Positions 1 through 8,224 of a stretch of DNA of 64,000 nucleotides are shown one piece after another. The position numbers were made by a program, and so were the translations under genes. The notes beneath the pieces are model-generated. The model saw only the letters and a list, made by a program, of their open reading frames with translations. It made no database searches and was not told the origin of the DNA. Origin of the DNA: SIG622 sp045604705 (GTDB lineage: Bacteria > Bacillota > Clostridia > Oscillospirales > CAG-382); contig JAZUOO010000043.1 of assembly GCA_045604705.1 (NCBI GenBank), forward strand, positions 13,970-77,969, read 5' to 3'. Numbering within the stretch: the stretch's first letter is position 1; every line of letters starts with the position of its first letter.

Positions 1-1
1 C

Positions 2-1084
2 GTCGATGAAACACAACCGGAAATGCCGGAAACGCATGAAACGACCGAAACAAACGACACATCCGTTGCACCGCTGTTTGATGTATCATTGTACTCGTCA
101 AAGGCTGTCCCCACCGTAATTGACGCAGCTAACCTTGTTCAGACTGAAGTTTTTGACGGAAGCTATGAGTACACCTATGTGGTAAATATCCCTAAAATAG
201 CTTCGGATAAACCGGGTGCTGTATCTTTTAATGAAAGAATATATTCGGAATACGCCGATTTGCTTAATATACCGGAATACAAATCGGGAGGCAATCTGCA
301 TCAAATAACATATACTTATTCAGATTATGACGGAATAATCGTTATACACTTCAATGAGGCTTACGGTTTGTATCAATCCGAGGGTGCAGGATGCGGAACA
401 ACATTCTATTATGACAGCGTAACCGACAAGGAACTGACCAAAGAGGAGTATCTTGCACATTTTGGCATTGATGAAGAAATACTTGTAAGGATGTCAATGT
501 GGAGCGTGGGTGACTCGGAATGGACCAAAATGAAATACGGTCGTACTCTCACAGCCATGGAAGAATCCGATTTTGTATATAAACCGGGATTTGGAGAGCT
601 ATGGTTCTCTCGACCCGATACCACTTCAGAACCTGAAGGCTTTGCCGTAAGCGATAAGACAGTTTCAGTTTACTATAATCTGCGTGCATATACGGGCTTT
701 GAACAGGTTGTTGAAATTGATGTTGAAAAAGGATTGCCGTGCCATCCTAAATTCTTTATATCAACCCAACCTACGGGCATTTATGAGAGCGATGCCGAAG
801 GACTTTGTGTTACATACAAGGACGGAAAAATCGAAAGTGCTCTTGTCAGTGAGGGGATACCGGTTGATGAGATTACAATAACAAATTCAAGCATTCAGAT
901 AATAAGTGACAGAGAATACCGCGGATTTACCTTTGATTCCTATGTTGAAGTAAACGGCAAAGCGGTTGACAGCGGAGGTTCCGCAGGATTATACGGTGCA
1001 GATAAAGTCTGCGATATATATTACTTCCCGAGAGCCGAATATACAGATACTCTTGTTATAAAAATCATTAATGAGCAAAAATAA
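2..1084 (+). CDS. Exported protein, 5' end cut by window edge
   Basis: The reading frame is already open at base 2, so the true start lies upstream of the window and the ATG at 23 is probably internal. What remains begins with a Thr/Glu/Pro-rich linker typical of the stretch after a lipoprotein or signal anchor. A globular part follows, containing FNERIYSEYADLL and later YNLRAYTGFEQVVEIDV. The pattern of an 'FNERI' helix followed by beta strands loosely recalls DUF3298/RsiV-like extracellular domains, but I cannot assign it firmly. No catalytic motif is visible. The frame ends with TAA at 1082-1084. Function unknown; extracytoplasmic location is inferred from composition only. Confidence 0.6.
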   Translation, partial: VDETQPEMPETHETTETNDTSVAPLFDVSLYSSKAVPTVIDAANLVQTEVFDGSYEYTYVVNIPKIASDKPGAVSFNERIYSEYADLLNIPEYKSGGNLHQITYTYSDYDGIIVIHFNEAYGLYQSEGAGCGTTFYYDSVTDKELTKEEYLAHFGIDEEILVRMSMWSVGDSEWTKMKYGRTLTAMEESDFVYKPGFGELWFSRPDTTSEPEGFAVSDKTVSVYYNLRAYTGFEQVVEIDVEKGLPCHPKFFISTQPTGIYESDAEGLCVTYKDGKIESALVSEGIPVDEITITNSSIQIISDREYRGFTFDSYVEVNGKAVDSGGSAGLYGADKVCDIYYFPRAEYTDTLVIKIINEQK

Positions 1085-1186
1085 TATCACTGAAAGTCTA
1101 ACAAATAAAACACTTTGAAAAATGTGTATCAAACACCCTCGCAGGAAGTGCAATTCAAAGCTATTTTATAACCGATAACAAGGACT

Positions 1187-1431
1187 GTGAATAAACAGGC
1201 ATTTGCAGACATTGGAATCGAGGATGTGCAGCAGATAATCTTCGGCGGCTCGGAAAAGTGAATAGTGAAGCCCGAAGAATTTTTTATCTCCGATGAGTTT
1301 GAGCTTACAGGTGAAAAAGGGGATTATATCTGCATCGAAATAACCTTTAAGGGTACAAAAGTCCCATATCACGATGAAGCACAAATACCGATTTATTTTT
1401 ATGAAGATGGCAAATTCATATTCTGTCATAA
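1187..1431 (+). pseudogene. Decayed gene fragment with internal stop
   Basis: One frame reads NKQAFADIGIEDVQQIIFGG, meets TGA at 1259-1261, then continues in the same frame as KPEEFFISDEFELTGEKGDY and on to FYEDGKFIFC before running into a perfect hairpin. The two halves look like one globular protein broken by a stop and truncated at its C-terminus. It lies just downstream of the preceding exported protein and could be a relic of a similar gene. No family recognised. Confidence 0.45.
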
Positions 1432-1465
1432 CCACCGGTACGGTGGTTATGACAGATTTATTTAT
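1422..1465. terminator. Perfect 16-bp hairpin terminator
   Basis: TCTGTCATAACCACCG at 1422-1437 is followed by a 3-base loop and its exact reverse complement at 1441-1456. A T-rich stretch follows on the plus strand. The hairpin sits directly after the minus-strand small gene ending at 1462, so it can stop transcription from either side. Confidence 0.7.
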
Positions 1466-1683
1466 TTGATTGAGTTTCGGTTTTTCTTTGTATCTTTGAC
1501 GGCAGTTCCCATTCTTGATTCTTCCGTCGGTACATCCTCAAACATATCGGAAAGACTGTCAGCCTCTTCCTCGGATAAAGGCAGCTTTGCACCGTATCCG
1601 GTAAATTCATTGACGCTTGCAACGGGATTTGTCAGAAAAGCATCGGCACTCGGATGGGGCTTGTCATTTTTATTTTTATTCAT
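1462..1683 (-). CDS. Small conserved-looking hypothetical protein (73 aa)
   Basis: The start is the ATG at 1683-1681, preceded on the minus strand by GAAAGGA nine bases upstream. A second in-frame ATG at 1692 lies too close to that site. The protein is soluble and acidic, with a Lys/Asn-rich start (MNKNKND), a central NPVASVNEFTGYGAKLPLSE stretch and a helical acidic part (EEEADSLSDMFEDV). The 'NPVAS-x-x-E-x-TG' core looks like a small protein type common in Clostridia, but I cannot name a family. It stands alone and is followed by a strong hairpin terminator. Confidence 0.6.
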   Translation of the reverse strand: MNKNKNDKPHPSADAFLTNPVASVNEFTGYGAKLPLSEEEADSLSDMFEDVPTEESRMGTAVKDTKKNRNSIK

Positions 1684-1771
1684 AAAGATCATTCCTTTCG
1701 GCTTTATTATTATAAGTTATATTACTATAATATTCTGCCACGTGTGAAATGATATTATAGATGAAAATAAT

Positions 1772-1858
1772 TCTACTTTTCCTGAAAGCTTTTGGTGTAG
1801 TACCCTTTAAGGTCTTAAATGTTTTTATAAAGTAACGCAGATCCGAAAATGAGGGGTT
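1772..1858 (-). pseudogene. Relic of an AraC-family regulator C-terminus
   Basis: The minus strand reads FSDLRYFIKTFKTLKG then TTPKAFRK, matching the last helix-turn-helix of AraC/XylS regulators (the usual form is SYFSRxFKKxxGxTPxxYR). An in-frame TAA stop lies immediately upstream at 1861-1859 and nothing AraC-like precedes it. This is therefore a leftover tail, not a gene. The rest of 1693-2000 shows no other coding signal. Confidence 0.55.
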
Positions 1859-2000
1859 TTAGAGATGCCCAATTCATAATTCTATGGAACAGATTCGATT
1901 TCGTTTTGGGAGGCTTGCCTTTTTTGAGTTATGAATGGTATATATAGGCAAGTTTGAAATAGACGCAGAATAATGAAAAGTTCACAACAGTATATAAGAA

Positions 2001-2033
2001 AAGAGCTGCCCGCTGTTATTTCGGACGGCTCTT
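2001..2033 (-). terminator. Terminator after DUF1540 gene
   Basis: AAGAGCTGCCCG and CGGACGGCTCTT form a stem with one wobble and one mismatch. On the minus strand it is followed by TTTTC. It lies just downstream of the minus-strand stop at 2040. Confidence 0.6.
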
Positions 2034-2039
2034 GCTGTT

Positions 2040-2366
2040 TTACTGTCTTTCCTTGAAAGTATCACATTCAGTTTCGGTGGTACTCTTCGCATGAGCAGTA
2101 CCTACCTGAATCTTTTCAGCTGTACAGTATTCGTTTTCGTTGTACACACAGTTTGTAACATCACATTCAATTTCCGTATCACTGCAGGGGCATCCGTTTG
2201 TGCAGGCACAGTTTTTCATTTCTGAAATCTTATCGGAAAAACTGTCACAGTAGGTTTCGCAAGCCTCATGTGCTTCGCAGTTCTCGTCTACTTCAATGTA
2301 TTCCCTTGAACAGCCTCCGTGAGTGTTAAAAACACATTTTACAACATCGCAACCGATATTAGGCAT
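2040..2366 (-). CDS. DUF1540 protein, two Cys-rich repeats
   Basis: A 108-aa protein made of two copies of the DUF1540 module: IGCDVVKCVFNTHGGCSREY... and IECDVTNCVYNENEYCTAEK..., each with the C-x3-C-x-(F/Y)-N spacing and a distal Cys. A Cys-rich linker (CACTNGCPCS) joins them. The spacing suggests a metal-binding or disulfide-rich fold. DUF1540 proteins are frequent in spore formers; their function is not established. The start is ATG at 2366 behind CAGGAG. The gene lies upstream of nothing obvious and has its own terminator. Confidence 0.8.
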   Translation of the reverse strand: MPNIGCDVVKCVFNTHGGCSREYIEVDENCEAHEACETYCDSFSDKISEMKNCACTNGCPCSDTEIECDVTNCVYNENEYCTAEKIQVGTAHAKSTTETECDTFKERQ

Positions 2367-2440
2367 AATAGTCTCCTGTTCCTATTGTATTTCCGCCGAA
2401 AATTGTGGCGGTGAAACTAGTATGCTCCTTTTTCTGTTTG

Positions 2441-3628
2441 TTATTCAAATTCCTTTTTGTATATCCCGATAAGAAACTGATAAATGCACTCCCTTGTGTT
2501 ACAAAGCTCATTGCAGGCAACGGCATAAAGAACTCTGTGCAATAGCTTTGCAGTCATATTTTTTGGGAAAAGCCCACATGAAGCAATATCACCACCGGAA
2601 TAAGCCAGCTTCGAGTTTGTATATATACCGTTTTCTATAAAATCATAAAGCTTATGGATAGGAGATTTAGAAAATTCAAAAAGAGATATAACATAATTTA
2701 CAGGATAATCACATAAGGCTGTTTTTGTCTTATTATCAAACAAAACCTTTTTACCGTCCCTTGAAAGCACATCATGATATAATATATGCATCTTCTTTAT
2801 CTTATCCGAATCTGCATTGGATAACTTTAAAAAGTCGCAAATTCTGCATATCTCATCATAACTTTTATTATATATACATGAAAACAATTTCGATGCAAAA
2901 TTTCCTTTACCCGAAAGGAGAAATTCATCAGGAATAAAACCGGGTATTAATTCACAAATGATGTCAAGACAGTCGTTAAGTATAGTATAGGAATGAGGGT
3001 AGGAGAGAGTTTCTTTAATCTCTGCCTGAATTCTTTCTGCCGATATATTTGCAAGAAGTGATTTGTGTAGGCTCATTGCGACTCTTGTTTTTTCTTGGAT
3101 TTCAAATCCAAGTCTTGATGCAAACCTTATAGCACGCAAAATTCTCAGTGCATCCTCGGCGAATCTCTCCTGCGGATCACCGACACACCTGATTATTTTA
3201 TTGCCGAGATCTTCACAACCACCGAAAATATCCAGTAAATTACCATCTTTGTCCATCGCCATGGCATTAATGGTGAAGTCGCGCCTTGAGAGATCCAACC
3301 TTATATCTTTGACAAATTCCACATTATCAGGATGTCTTGAATCATTGTATCCGCTTTCAGTCCTGTATGGAGTAATTTCAATAACTTCACCTTCAATCAG
3401 AACGCCTACAGTACCGAATTCACGTCCTTTAGGAATGGTGCGAAAATGATGCGACTGAAAAAAATTGACAATCTCTTCAGGTGAAGCACCAACCGTTATA
3501 TCAAAATCATGCGGAGTTTTATTCATTATATAATCACGGACACATCCGCCTACAAGATAAGGAGAAAAGCCGTTGTCATGCATAAGCTGCATAGCTGATA
3601 AAATATACTTTGGTACAGAAAGATTCAC
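2441..3628 (-). CDS. cca: CCA-adding tRNA nucleotidyltransferase
   Basis: A 395-aa class II nucleotidyltransferase that adds or repairs the 3' CCA of tRNA. The N-terminal head shows LVGGCVRDYIMNKTPHDFDI (the GG...R..DxD metal-binding core), then RRDFTINAMA and the ED--RxxRAxRFASRLGF motif of the neck. The C-terminal body is variable. The start is GTG at 3628 with AAAGGAGGGATTTATA upstream, a near-perfect ribosome site. A TATAAT at 3656-3651 (minus) could be its -10. The class II family also contains poly(A) polymerases, but Gram-positive members with this architecture are normally CCA enzymes. Confidence 0.9.
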   Translation of the reverse strand: MNLSVPKYILSAMQLMHDNGFSPYLVGGCVRDYIMNKTPHDFDITVGASPEEIVNFFQSHHFRTIPKGREFGTVGVLIEGEVIEITPYRTESGYNDSRHPDNVEFVKDIRLDLSRRDFTINAMAMDKDGNLLDIFGGCEDLGNKIIRCVGDPQERFAEDALRILRAIRFASRLGFEIQEKTRVAMSLHKSLLANISAERIQAEIKETLSYPHSYTILNDCLDIICELIPGFIPDEFLLSGKGNFASKLFSCIYNKSYDEICRICDFLKLSNADSDKIKKMHILYHDVLSRDGKKVLFDNKTKTALCDYPVNYVISLFEFSKSPIHKLYDFIENGIYTNSKLAYSGGDIASCGLFPKNMTAKLLHRVLYAVACNELCNTRECIYQFLIGIYKKEFE

Positions 3629-3805
3629 TATAAATCCCTCCTTTACTCCGATTATAAAAGAATATTTTAAACTTGGAGGTACTTTATAGAGAAAAATATG
3701 TAAATTTAATTATTAAATTTAAAAATAGACCAATATGTTCATTCATTTTTATAAAATTATCATGAATGTTTACAGTTTAGTAAGTCAAAAACTTATATAG
3801 TATTG

Positions 3806-3811
3806 TATAAT
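3806..3811 (+). promoter_or_regulatory. -10 box of the monophosphatase gene
   Basis: TATAAT lies 32 bases before the ATG at 3843. No convincing -35 is visible. The surrounding 3629-3842 is AT-rich and holds no gene. Confidence 0.4.
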
Positions 3812-3842
3812 AAATATATCAAATATCAGATGGGTAATTATC

Positions 3843-4643
3843 ATGTACGAAAATATAGAAGTTCTTGCAAAAAACGCCGGGAAAATGATGCTTGAAGCTT
3901 CCGGAAATATAAGCCGTATAGATGAAAAAACTTCAAATTCCGATATAGTAACGGAATATGATATAAGAATTCAGAACTATCTTACATCTGAGCTTTCAAA
4001 GCTCTATCCTGATGCCAAATTTCTCGGCGAAGAGGGAGGAGAGGACGAAAACACAGATGTTATCCTTTGTGAAACTGCGTTTATAATAGATCCCATAGAT
4101 GGTACAACAAATTTTGTCAGAAACTTTTACAAGAGTGCCGTTTCAATTGCACTTGCCGAGAACGGTGAAGTCATATACGGATGTTGCTATATTCCGTATA
4201 CCGATGAACTTTTTACTGCAGAAAAAAACAAAGGTGCGTACTGTAACGGAAAGTCAATCAAATGTGCGGACTCCACAATAGAGCACAGTATAGCTTCTGT
4301 CGGTACAACACCCTATAATAAAGAAAGGTTTTCAGCTGCTACATTCGGCATTATGCGCATTCTTTTTGAAAAAGCAATGGATATAAGAAGATTCGGCTCC
4401 GCCGTAATAGACCTTTTGGATGTTGCCTGTGGAAAGACCGATATTTTCTGTGAGATAAGACTTTCACCGTGGGATTATGCAGCCGCCGGATTTATAGCAC
4501 AACAGGCAGGTGCAATACTCTCGGATATGAACGGCAACAAGCTTAAATACGATGGCAGATATTCTGTTATTGCAGCGTCCCGTCCATGTTATGATTTCTT
4601 TATGAACTGTCCGGAAATACGGAGATTTAAAGATTTCTTTTAA
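3843..4643 (+). CDS. Inositol monophosphatase family phosphatase
   Basis: 266 aa with all signature motifs of the Li+-sensitive, Mg2+-dependent phosphatases. FLGEEGGEDE supplies the first metal glutamates, IDPIDGTTNF the DPIDGT metal site and WDYAAAG the C-terminal WD motif. It would hydrolyse a sugar or inositol monophosphate in the cytoplasm. The subfamily (inositol-1-phosphatase, FBPase IV-like or CysQ-like) cannot be settled from sequence alone, and GEEGGEDEN followed by a short insertion is compatible with several. Its ATG has only a weak GATGGG ribosome site. It stands between cca (opposite strand) and a membrane protein. Confidence 0.88.
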   Translation: MYENIEVLAKNAGKMMLEASGNISRIDEKTSNSDIVTEYDIRIQNYLTSELSKLYPDAKFLGEEGGEDENTDVILCETAFIIDPIDGTTNFVRNFYKSAVSIALAENGEVIYGCCYIPYTDELFTAEKNKGAYCNGKSIKCADSTIEHSIASVGTTPYNKERFSAATFGIMRILFEKAMDIRRFGSAVIDLLDVACGKTDIFCEIRLSPWDYAAAGFIAQQAGAILSDMNGNKLKYDGRYSVIAASRPCYDFFMNCPEIRRFKDFF

Positions 4644-4714
4644 AGCCTGTTGCTATTATTTATGAGTATAAACTAAATGGGGAGTACAACCTCGGAAAGG
4701 AATATTTTACCGAT

Positions 4715-5689
4715 ATGACAGATACAACTACAAATGTAGCGGAAAAGTCCGTGAAGCCGAAAAAAAAGAAGATATATTTGTACATTGCATTATTCGGTCT
4801 TGTGGGAATAGTATTGGCGGTATTTATGTCTTACTGCCAGATTTCGCATACACAAATGTCGGAAATTAGTTATGGCTCAATGAATATCCTAACCTATTCC
4901 GAAGTGTCATCCGAAACAAAGATACTGACATATTTTGACAATTCCGCATCTGTAATTGTGTTTACTTGGAGCTGTATTGTTTCCGTGCTTCTTGCCATGC
5001 TTCTGCCGGCTCTTACAATAAAGAAATGTGATCTCCGATGTGAGACCAAAAACAGTATATTTACAGTCTTTGCTTCATCTCTTTTGGGCTTTTTATTTGC
5101 GGGTTATGTTGTAAATTTTATCCTTATTCCTCTGCGTCATTTCTGGACAAATGTAGAGTTTCCCGGCCCTGATTTTGCTACCATGACTCCCATGCTCAAG
5201 ATTATATTCTTCTGCGGCATTATAACGTCAATTCCCTGTGCAATTTATTTCCTTCTTATTGCCACACAAAATGAATTTCGTCAGAACAACAGAATGTGTA
5301 TTCTTTCCGTATTCCCGGTTATCTGGCTTGCCTTAAGATTGGTATTCTACTTTATGTCTACCTCCGCACACGTTAATCTCGCAGGCAGAAAGTTGTTTAT
5401 CGTCTCTATGGTGCTCTCTGTCATATTCTTCCTTCAGGACGCAAAAAGATGGCTTCCGAAAGAGGAAAGCGTTGTCACGACAAAGGAAAAATTAAAAAAT
5501 ACAAAGCTGTATCTTGCAACGGGATTTGCTTCTGTTGTTACCTTTTCCGCTTATCACTTGTCCATGACCTTCCTTCAGGCATTTTGGATTATCAAAGCCG
5601 AGGATACTTATCTTCTCAACGGCATATTTATTGCAATGATCTTATTCATTACTTTCAGACTTGCTTCCGTATGCCACAATAAAGAATAA
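4715..5689 (+). CDS. Multi-spanning membrane protein, unknown
   Basis: 324 aa with a short Lys-rich cytoplasmic start (KSVKPKKKK) followed by about eight or nine hydrophobic segments, among them IYLYIALFGLVGIVLAVFM, the segment around SCIVSVLLAMLLPALTI, and one near the C-terminus around LNGIFIAMILFITF. No family motif or conserved charged residue inside a membrane span was recognised. The start is supported by GGAAAGGA upstream, although its spacing of about 13 bases is long. No close partner gene: spo0A follows after almost 500 bp. Function unknown. Confidence 0.7.
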   Translation: MTDTTTNVAEKSVKPKKKKIYLYIALFGLVGIVLAVFMSYCQISHTQMSEISYGSMNILTYSEVSSETKILTYFDNSASVIVFTWSCIVSVLLAMLLPALTIKKCDLRCETKNSIFTVFASSLLGFLFAGYVVNFILIPLRHFWTNVEFPGPDFATMTPMLKIIFFCGIITSIPCAIYFLLIATQNEFRQNNRMCILSVFPVIWLALRLVFYFMSTSAHVNLAGRKLFIVSMVLSVIFFLQDAKRWLPKEESVVTTKEKLKNTKLYLATGFASVVTFSAYHLSMTFLQAFWIIKAEDTYLLNGIFIAMILFITFRLASVCHNKE

Positions 5690-5834
5690 TGCAAAAATAA
5701 CGACTCGCTGTCTTTTTTTGACGGCAAGTTTGAATTTTTTGTGAACGGTGCAAGCTTCATGGGGAATAACTTTGATATTTTTTTAAATTACTTCCGAAAC
5801 ACAATTCTCTACCATTCGCTTAAACGAATTTTTA
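5690..5834 (+). other. Non-coding gap before spo0A
   Basis: AT-rich sequence. The only structure seen is a small ATTCG/CGAAT hairpin followed by TTTTTAT at about 5813-5835, a weak terminator candidate for the membrane protein. Confidence 0.35.
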
Positions 5835-5864
5835 TACGACAAGAAAAAAGAACATTATTCGACA
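5835..5864 (+). promoter_or_regulatory. Pair of 0A-box-like sites upstream of spo0A
   Basis: TTCGACA at 5858-5864 is an exact reverse-orientation 0A box (TGTCGAA), and TACGACA at 5835-5841 is the same with one mismatch. They lie about 100 bases upstream of the sigma-A type promoter of spo0A, so phosphorylated Spo0A could control its own gene, as known for B. subtilis spo0A. Confidence 0.5.
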
Positions 5865-5963
5865 TGATTTTACAAAACTTTTTTGATATTGCATAAAATA
5901 TCAGTGCTATCTTTAGTTTGTTATACAAAAAACAGAAAAATGGAAAATGTTGGTAAAAAACTA

Positions 5964-5992
5964 TTGAAAACATTCCCGTTTCATGGTAATAT
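5964..5992 (+). promoter_or_regulatory. Sigma-A type promoter of spo0A
   Basis: TTGAAA (5964-5969), a 17-base spacer and TAATAT (5987-5992). The leader to the ATG at 6181 is about 180 bases and contains a small bulged hairpin (AAAAAGC...GCTCTTTTT) near 6050. Confidence 0.6.
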
Positions 5993-6180
5993 ATAGGTGT
6001 CAAAACAGAATATACTTTTTTTGAATAGCTTTCCGTCATAAAATGATGAGAAAAAGCATTTGCTCTTTTTGTCAGTTTTTGAAAATACTCTAAATGACAG
6101 TAAGTGTATCGAAATTTTTAAAAAAGGTGTATGACGTAAAAAAAACTACCTTGGATGGTATAAAAGAAAGGAAAATCATT

Positions 6181-7002
6181 ATGAACATCAGGCTATACGT
6201 AGCTGATCAAAGCATGGAATTCAAAAGGACAATTTACGATTATTTTCTCGGATCGGATATTACGGTTATAGGCGACAGTGCGGATGGAAGAAAAGCATAT
6301 GATGACATCATGTCTTTACACCCGGATTTTGTTGTTCTTGATCTGTGGCTTAAGGAGATGGAGGGGGCACAACTTATAAGAGAAATCAAAAAATCCATGA
6401 AGGATGCACCCCATTTTATTATTGTAACACGAATTCATAATACTGCAATACTTGAAGAAGCAATTGAAGCCGGAGCATCCTTCTGCCTTACAAAGCCATG
6501 TGATCTCTCATCTCTTGCAATGAAGATCTACAGGATTGCGGGCACAAGTAATGTTGTACAGGATCATGATGTCCCCGAATCCTCCGAAGCAATACTTGAA
6601 AATTATGTTACACGTCTTATTCATAAGGTCGGGATTCCCGCACATATCAAAGGCTATCAGTATCTGAGAACGGCAATACTTATGACATACGAGGATCAGA
6701 ATCTCATAAATTCCGTAACCAAGGAGCTGTATCCATCCATTGCAAAGCAGTACAATACAACAAGCTCGAGAGTAGAACGAGCAATACGTCACGCAATAGA
6801 ACTTGCCTGGGACAGAGGCGACTGTGATGTCCTTGATGATATGTTTGGATATACCGTTCAGAAGGCGAAGGGAAAACCAACCAATTCGGAATTTATTGCA
6901 CTCATTGCCGATTACATGAGAATAGCATACAAAAATCTTCGTAATTGTCACGGTTATATTGTATCCTCGGACAGCCTTCTTACTCTTGACAAGCTTACCT
7001 GA
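6181..7002 (+). CDS. spo0A: Sporulation master regulator Spo0A
   Basis: A 273-aa response regulator starting at ATG 6181 behind GAAAGGA. The frame stays open upstream to 6094, but without a ribosome site. The receiver domain covers residues 1-120, with phospho-acceptor Asp in VVLDLWLK, Thr in IIVTR and Lys in LTKPCD. The effector domain is unmistakable: HKVGIPAHIKGYQYLR, LYPSIAKQYNTTSSRVERAI and AIELAWDRG, then KPTNSEFIA. Odd points: the acidic pocket reads VADQS where most Spo0A have ADD, so one Mg2+ ligand is Gln, and the Pro of the DxxMP motif is Lys. It would switch cells into sporulation after phosphorylation. It is not next to spoIVB here, unlike in Bacillus. Confidence 0.96.
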   Translation: MNIRLYVADQSMEFKRTIYDYFLGSDITVIGDSADGRKAYDDIMSLHPDFVVLDLWLKEMEGAQLIREIKKSMKDAPHFIIVTRIHNTAILEEAIEAGASFCLTKPCDLSSLAMKIYRIAGTSNVVQDHDVPESSEAILENYVTRLIHKVGIPAHIKGYQYLRTAILMTYEDQNLINSVTKELYPSIAKQYNTTSSRVERAIRHAIELAWDRGDCDVLDDMFGYTVQKAKGKPTNSEFIALIADYMRIAYKNLRNCHGYIVSSDSLLTLDKLT

Positions 7003-7047
7003 AAAATCGAAAGCCGATATAACATTATAAAATAAGGAATTGCAAAT

Positions 7048-7086
7048 AACAGGGTGTATCCGAAAAAGATACACCCTGTTGCATTT
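7048..7086. terminator. Bidirectional terminator between spo0A and csaB
   Basis: AACAGGGTGTATC (7048-7060), a 7-base loop and its exact complement (7068-7080) form a 13-bp stem between two convergent genes. Confidence 0.8.
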
Positions 7087-7125
7087 ATTAGATATTAAGA
7101 ATAAACTGTTATTTTAAAGTACCGA

Positions 7126-8220
7126 TTATTCATTGAGCAGATTGATTGCGTAATCGGCATTATCTTCAGCTTTTTTGCGAAGTTCTCCCAACGACTCAAT
7201 AATATCCTCGCGTCTTTCTGAAAGTTCATTTATTAGCTTTTCAGACACTGAGAGAAGCATATCATACTCAAGCCTTTCGACATCAAGACACAAAGGCTGA
7301 TGTATGGACTGCATAAACGCTGTAACCTTTGGGTCATAGGAAAGAGCAATAACGGGTACACCGAGCGTAGTTGCATAGATCAGAGTATGCAAACGCATTC
7401 CCACAGACAGTGTTGAAAAACCAATCAACGAAAAAACCTCATCTATTTCAAGCGGTCGTCGGATCATATATCCCTTAGTTTTCATTTTTGATATGATCAG
7501 TGTCGCAAGCTGCTCATCCTCCTTGTACTGCATGGGGAGAAACAGGGATGAAATTCCATGCTTTTCTGACAAGCTATCACAGAAACCCGCCATAAGGTCT
7601 GTAAAATTTGTGACCGAATTCTTCCACTCGCGCACAGCAATTACTGCATATTTTGTACCTGTTGGAATACCGGCTTCCGTAAGCAGTGCATCGTTTTTCG
7701 GCAAATCATCGAATCTGAGTGTGAATGCAGGATCGGCGGTAATATGGATGGGAGGCTTGTTTACTCCGATTTCAGAAAGAAGCTTGTCCGAAAGGTCATC
7801 ACGTAAGGTTATAAGACTTACCTTATTCAAACATTTAGCTGTTTTAATTCGACTGTTTTTGTGCACGAGAGGTCCGATACCATTACCGTAAAGCATAACT
7901 TTAATACCGGTTTTGAGTGCCATATTCAAAATTGTAAGGTAATAATAGAGCGATCTTTTGCTTGTTGCGTCCTGAATAAGACTTCCGCCTCCGAATATAA
8001 ACAGATCCGAATGTCTGAACAGACTACATATTTTAATAAGATTATATCTGTAAACAGACTTTACATTATACAGTTTTTCGGTTGACTCGGGATGCATCGA
8101 CAATACCGTAATGGATAGGTCGGGATACTTTCTCCTGAGTATGTCTATCATGGCTTTCAAAAGTGCTTCGTCGCCGCTGTTTGCAAAGCCGTGATAACCG
8201 CATATTACGATTCTTTTCAA
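7126..8220 (-). CDS. csaB: CsaB-type polysaccharide pyruvyl transferase
   Basis: 364 aa. It starts MKRIVICGYHGFANSGDEAL, the N-terminal signature of CsaB pyruvyl transferases (GYHG..N.GDEA), followed by SVYRYN, LFIFGGGSLIQDATSKRSL and the C-terminal VGMRLHTLIYA motif. The enzyme moves pyruvate from PEP to a ManNAc-type residue of a secondary cell-wall polymer, creating the ligand for SLH domains. The start codon is TTG at 8220; its AAAGGA site lies inside the last codons of the upstream DUF5693 gene, so the two are coupled. It is the last gene of a murJ-DUF5693-csaB operon. An SLH protein is encoded at 37188. Confidence 0.9.
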   Translation of the reverse strand: MKRIVICGYHGFANSGDEALLKAMIDILRRKYPDLSITVLSMHPESTEKLYNVKSVYRYNLIKICSLFRHSDLFIFGGGSLIQDATSKRSLYYYLTILNMALKTGIKVMLYGNGIGPLVHKNSRIKTAKCLNKVSLITLRDDLSDKLLSEIGVNKPPIHITADPAFTLRFDDLPKNDALLTEAGIPTGTKYAVIAVREWKNSVTNFTDLMAGFCDSLSEKHGISSLFLPMQYKEDEQLATLIISKMKTKGYMIRRPLEIDEVFSLIGFSTLSVGMRLHTLIYATTLGVPVIALSYDPKVTAFMQSIHQPLCLDVERLEYDMLLSVSEKLINELSERREDIIESLGELRKKAEDNADYAINLLNE

Positions 8221-8224
8221 GGTA

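Noticed and set aside
1265..1747. Long plus-strand frame read as a gene
   Set aside because: It crosses the perfect hairpin and then runs antisense to the small gene at 1462-1683; only its first part belongs to a decayed gene.
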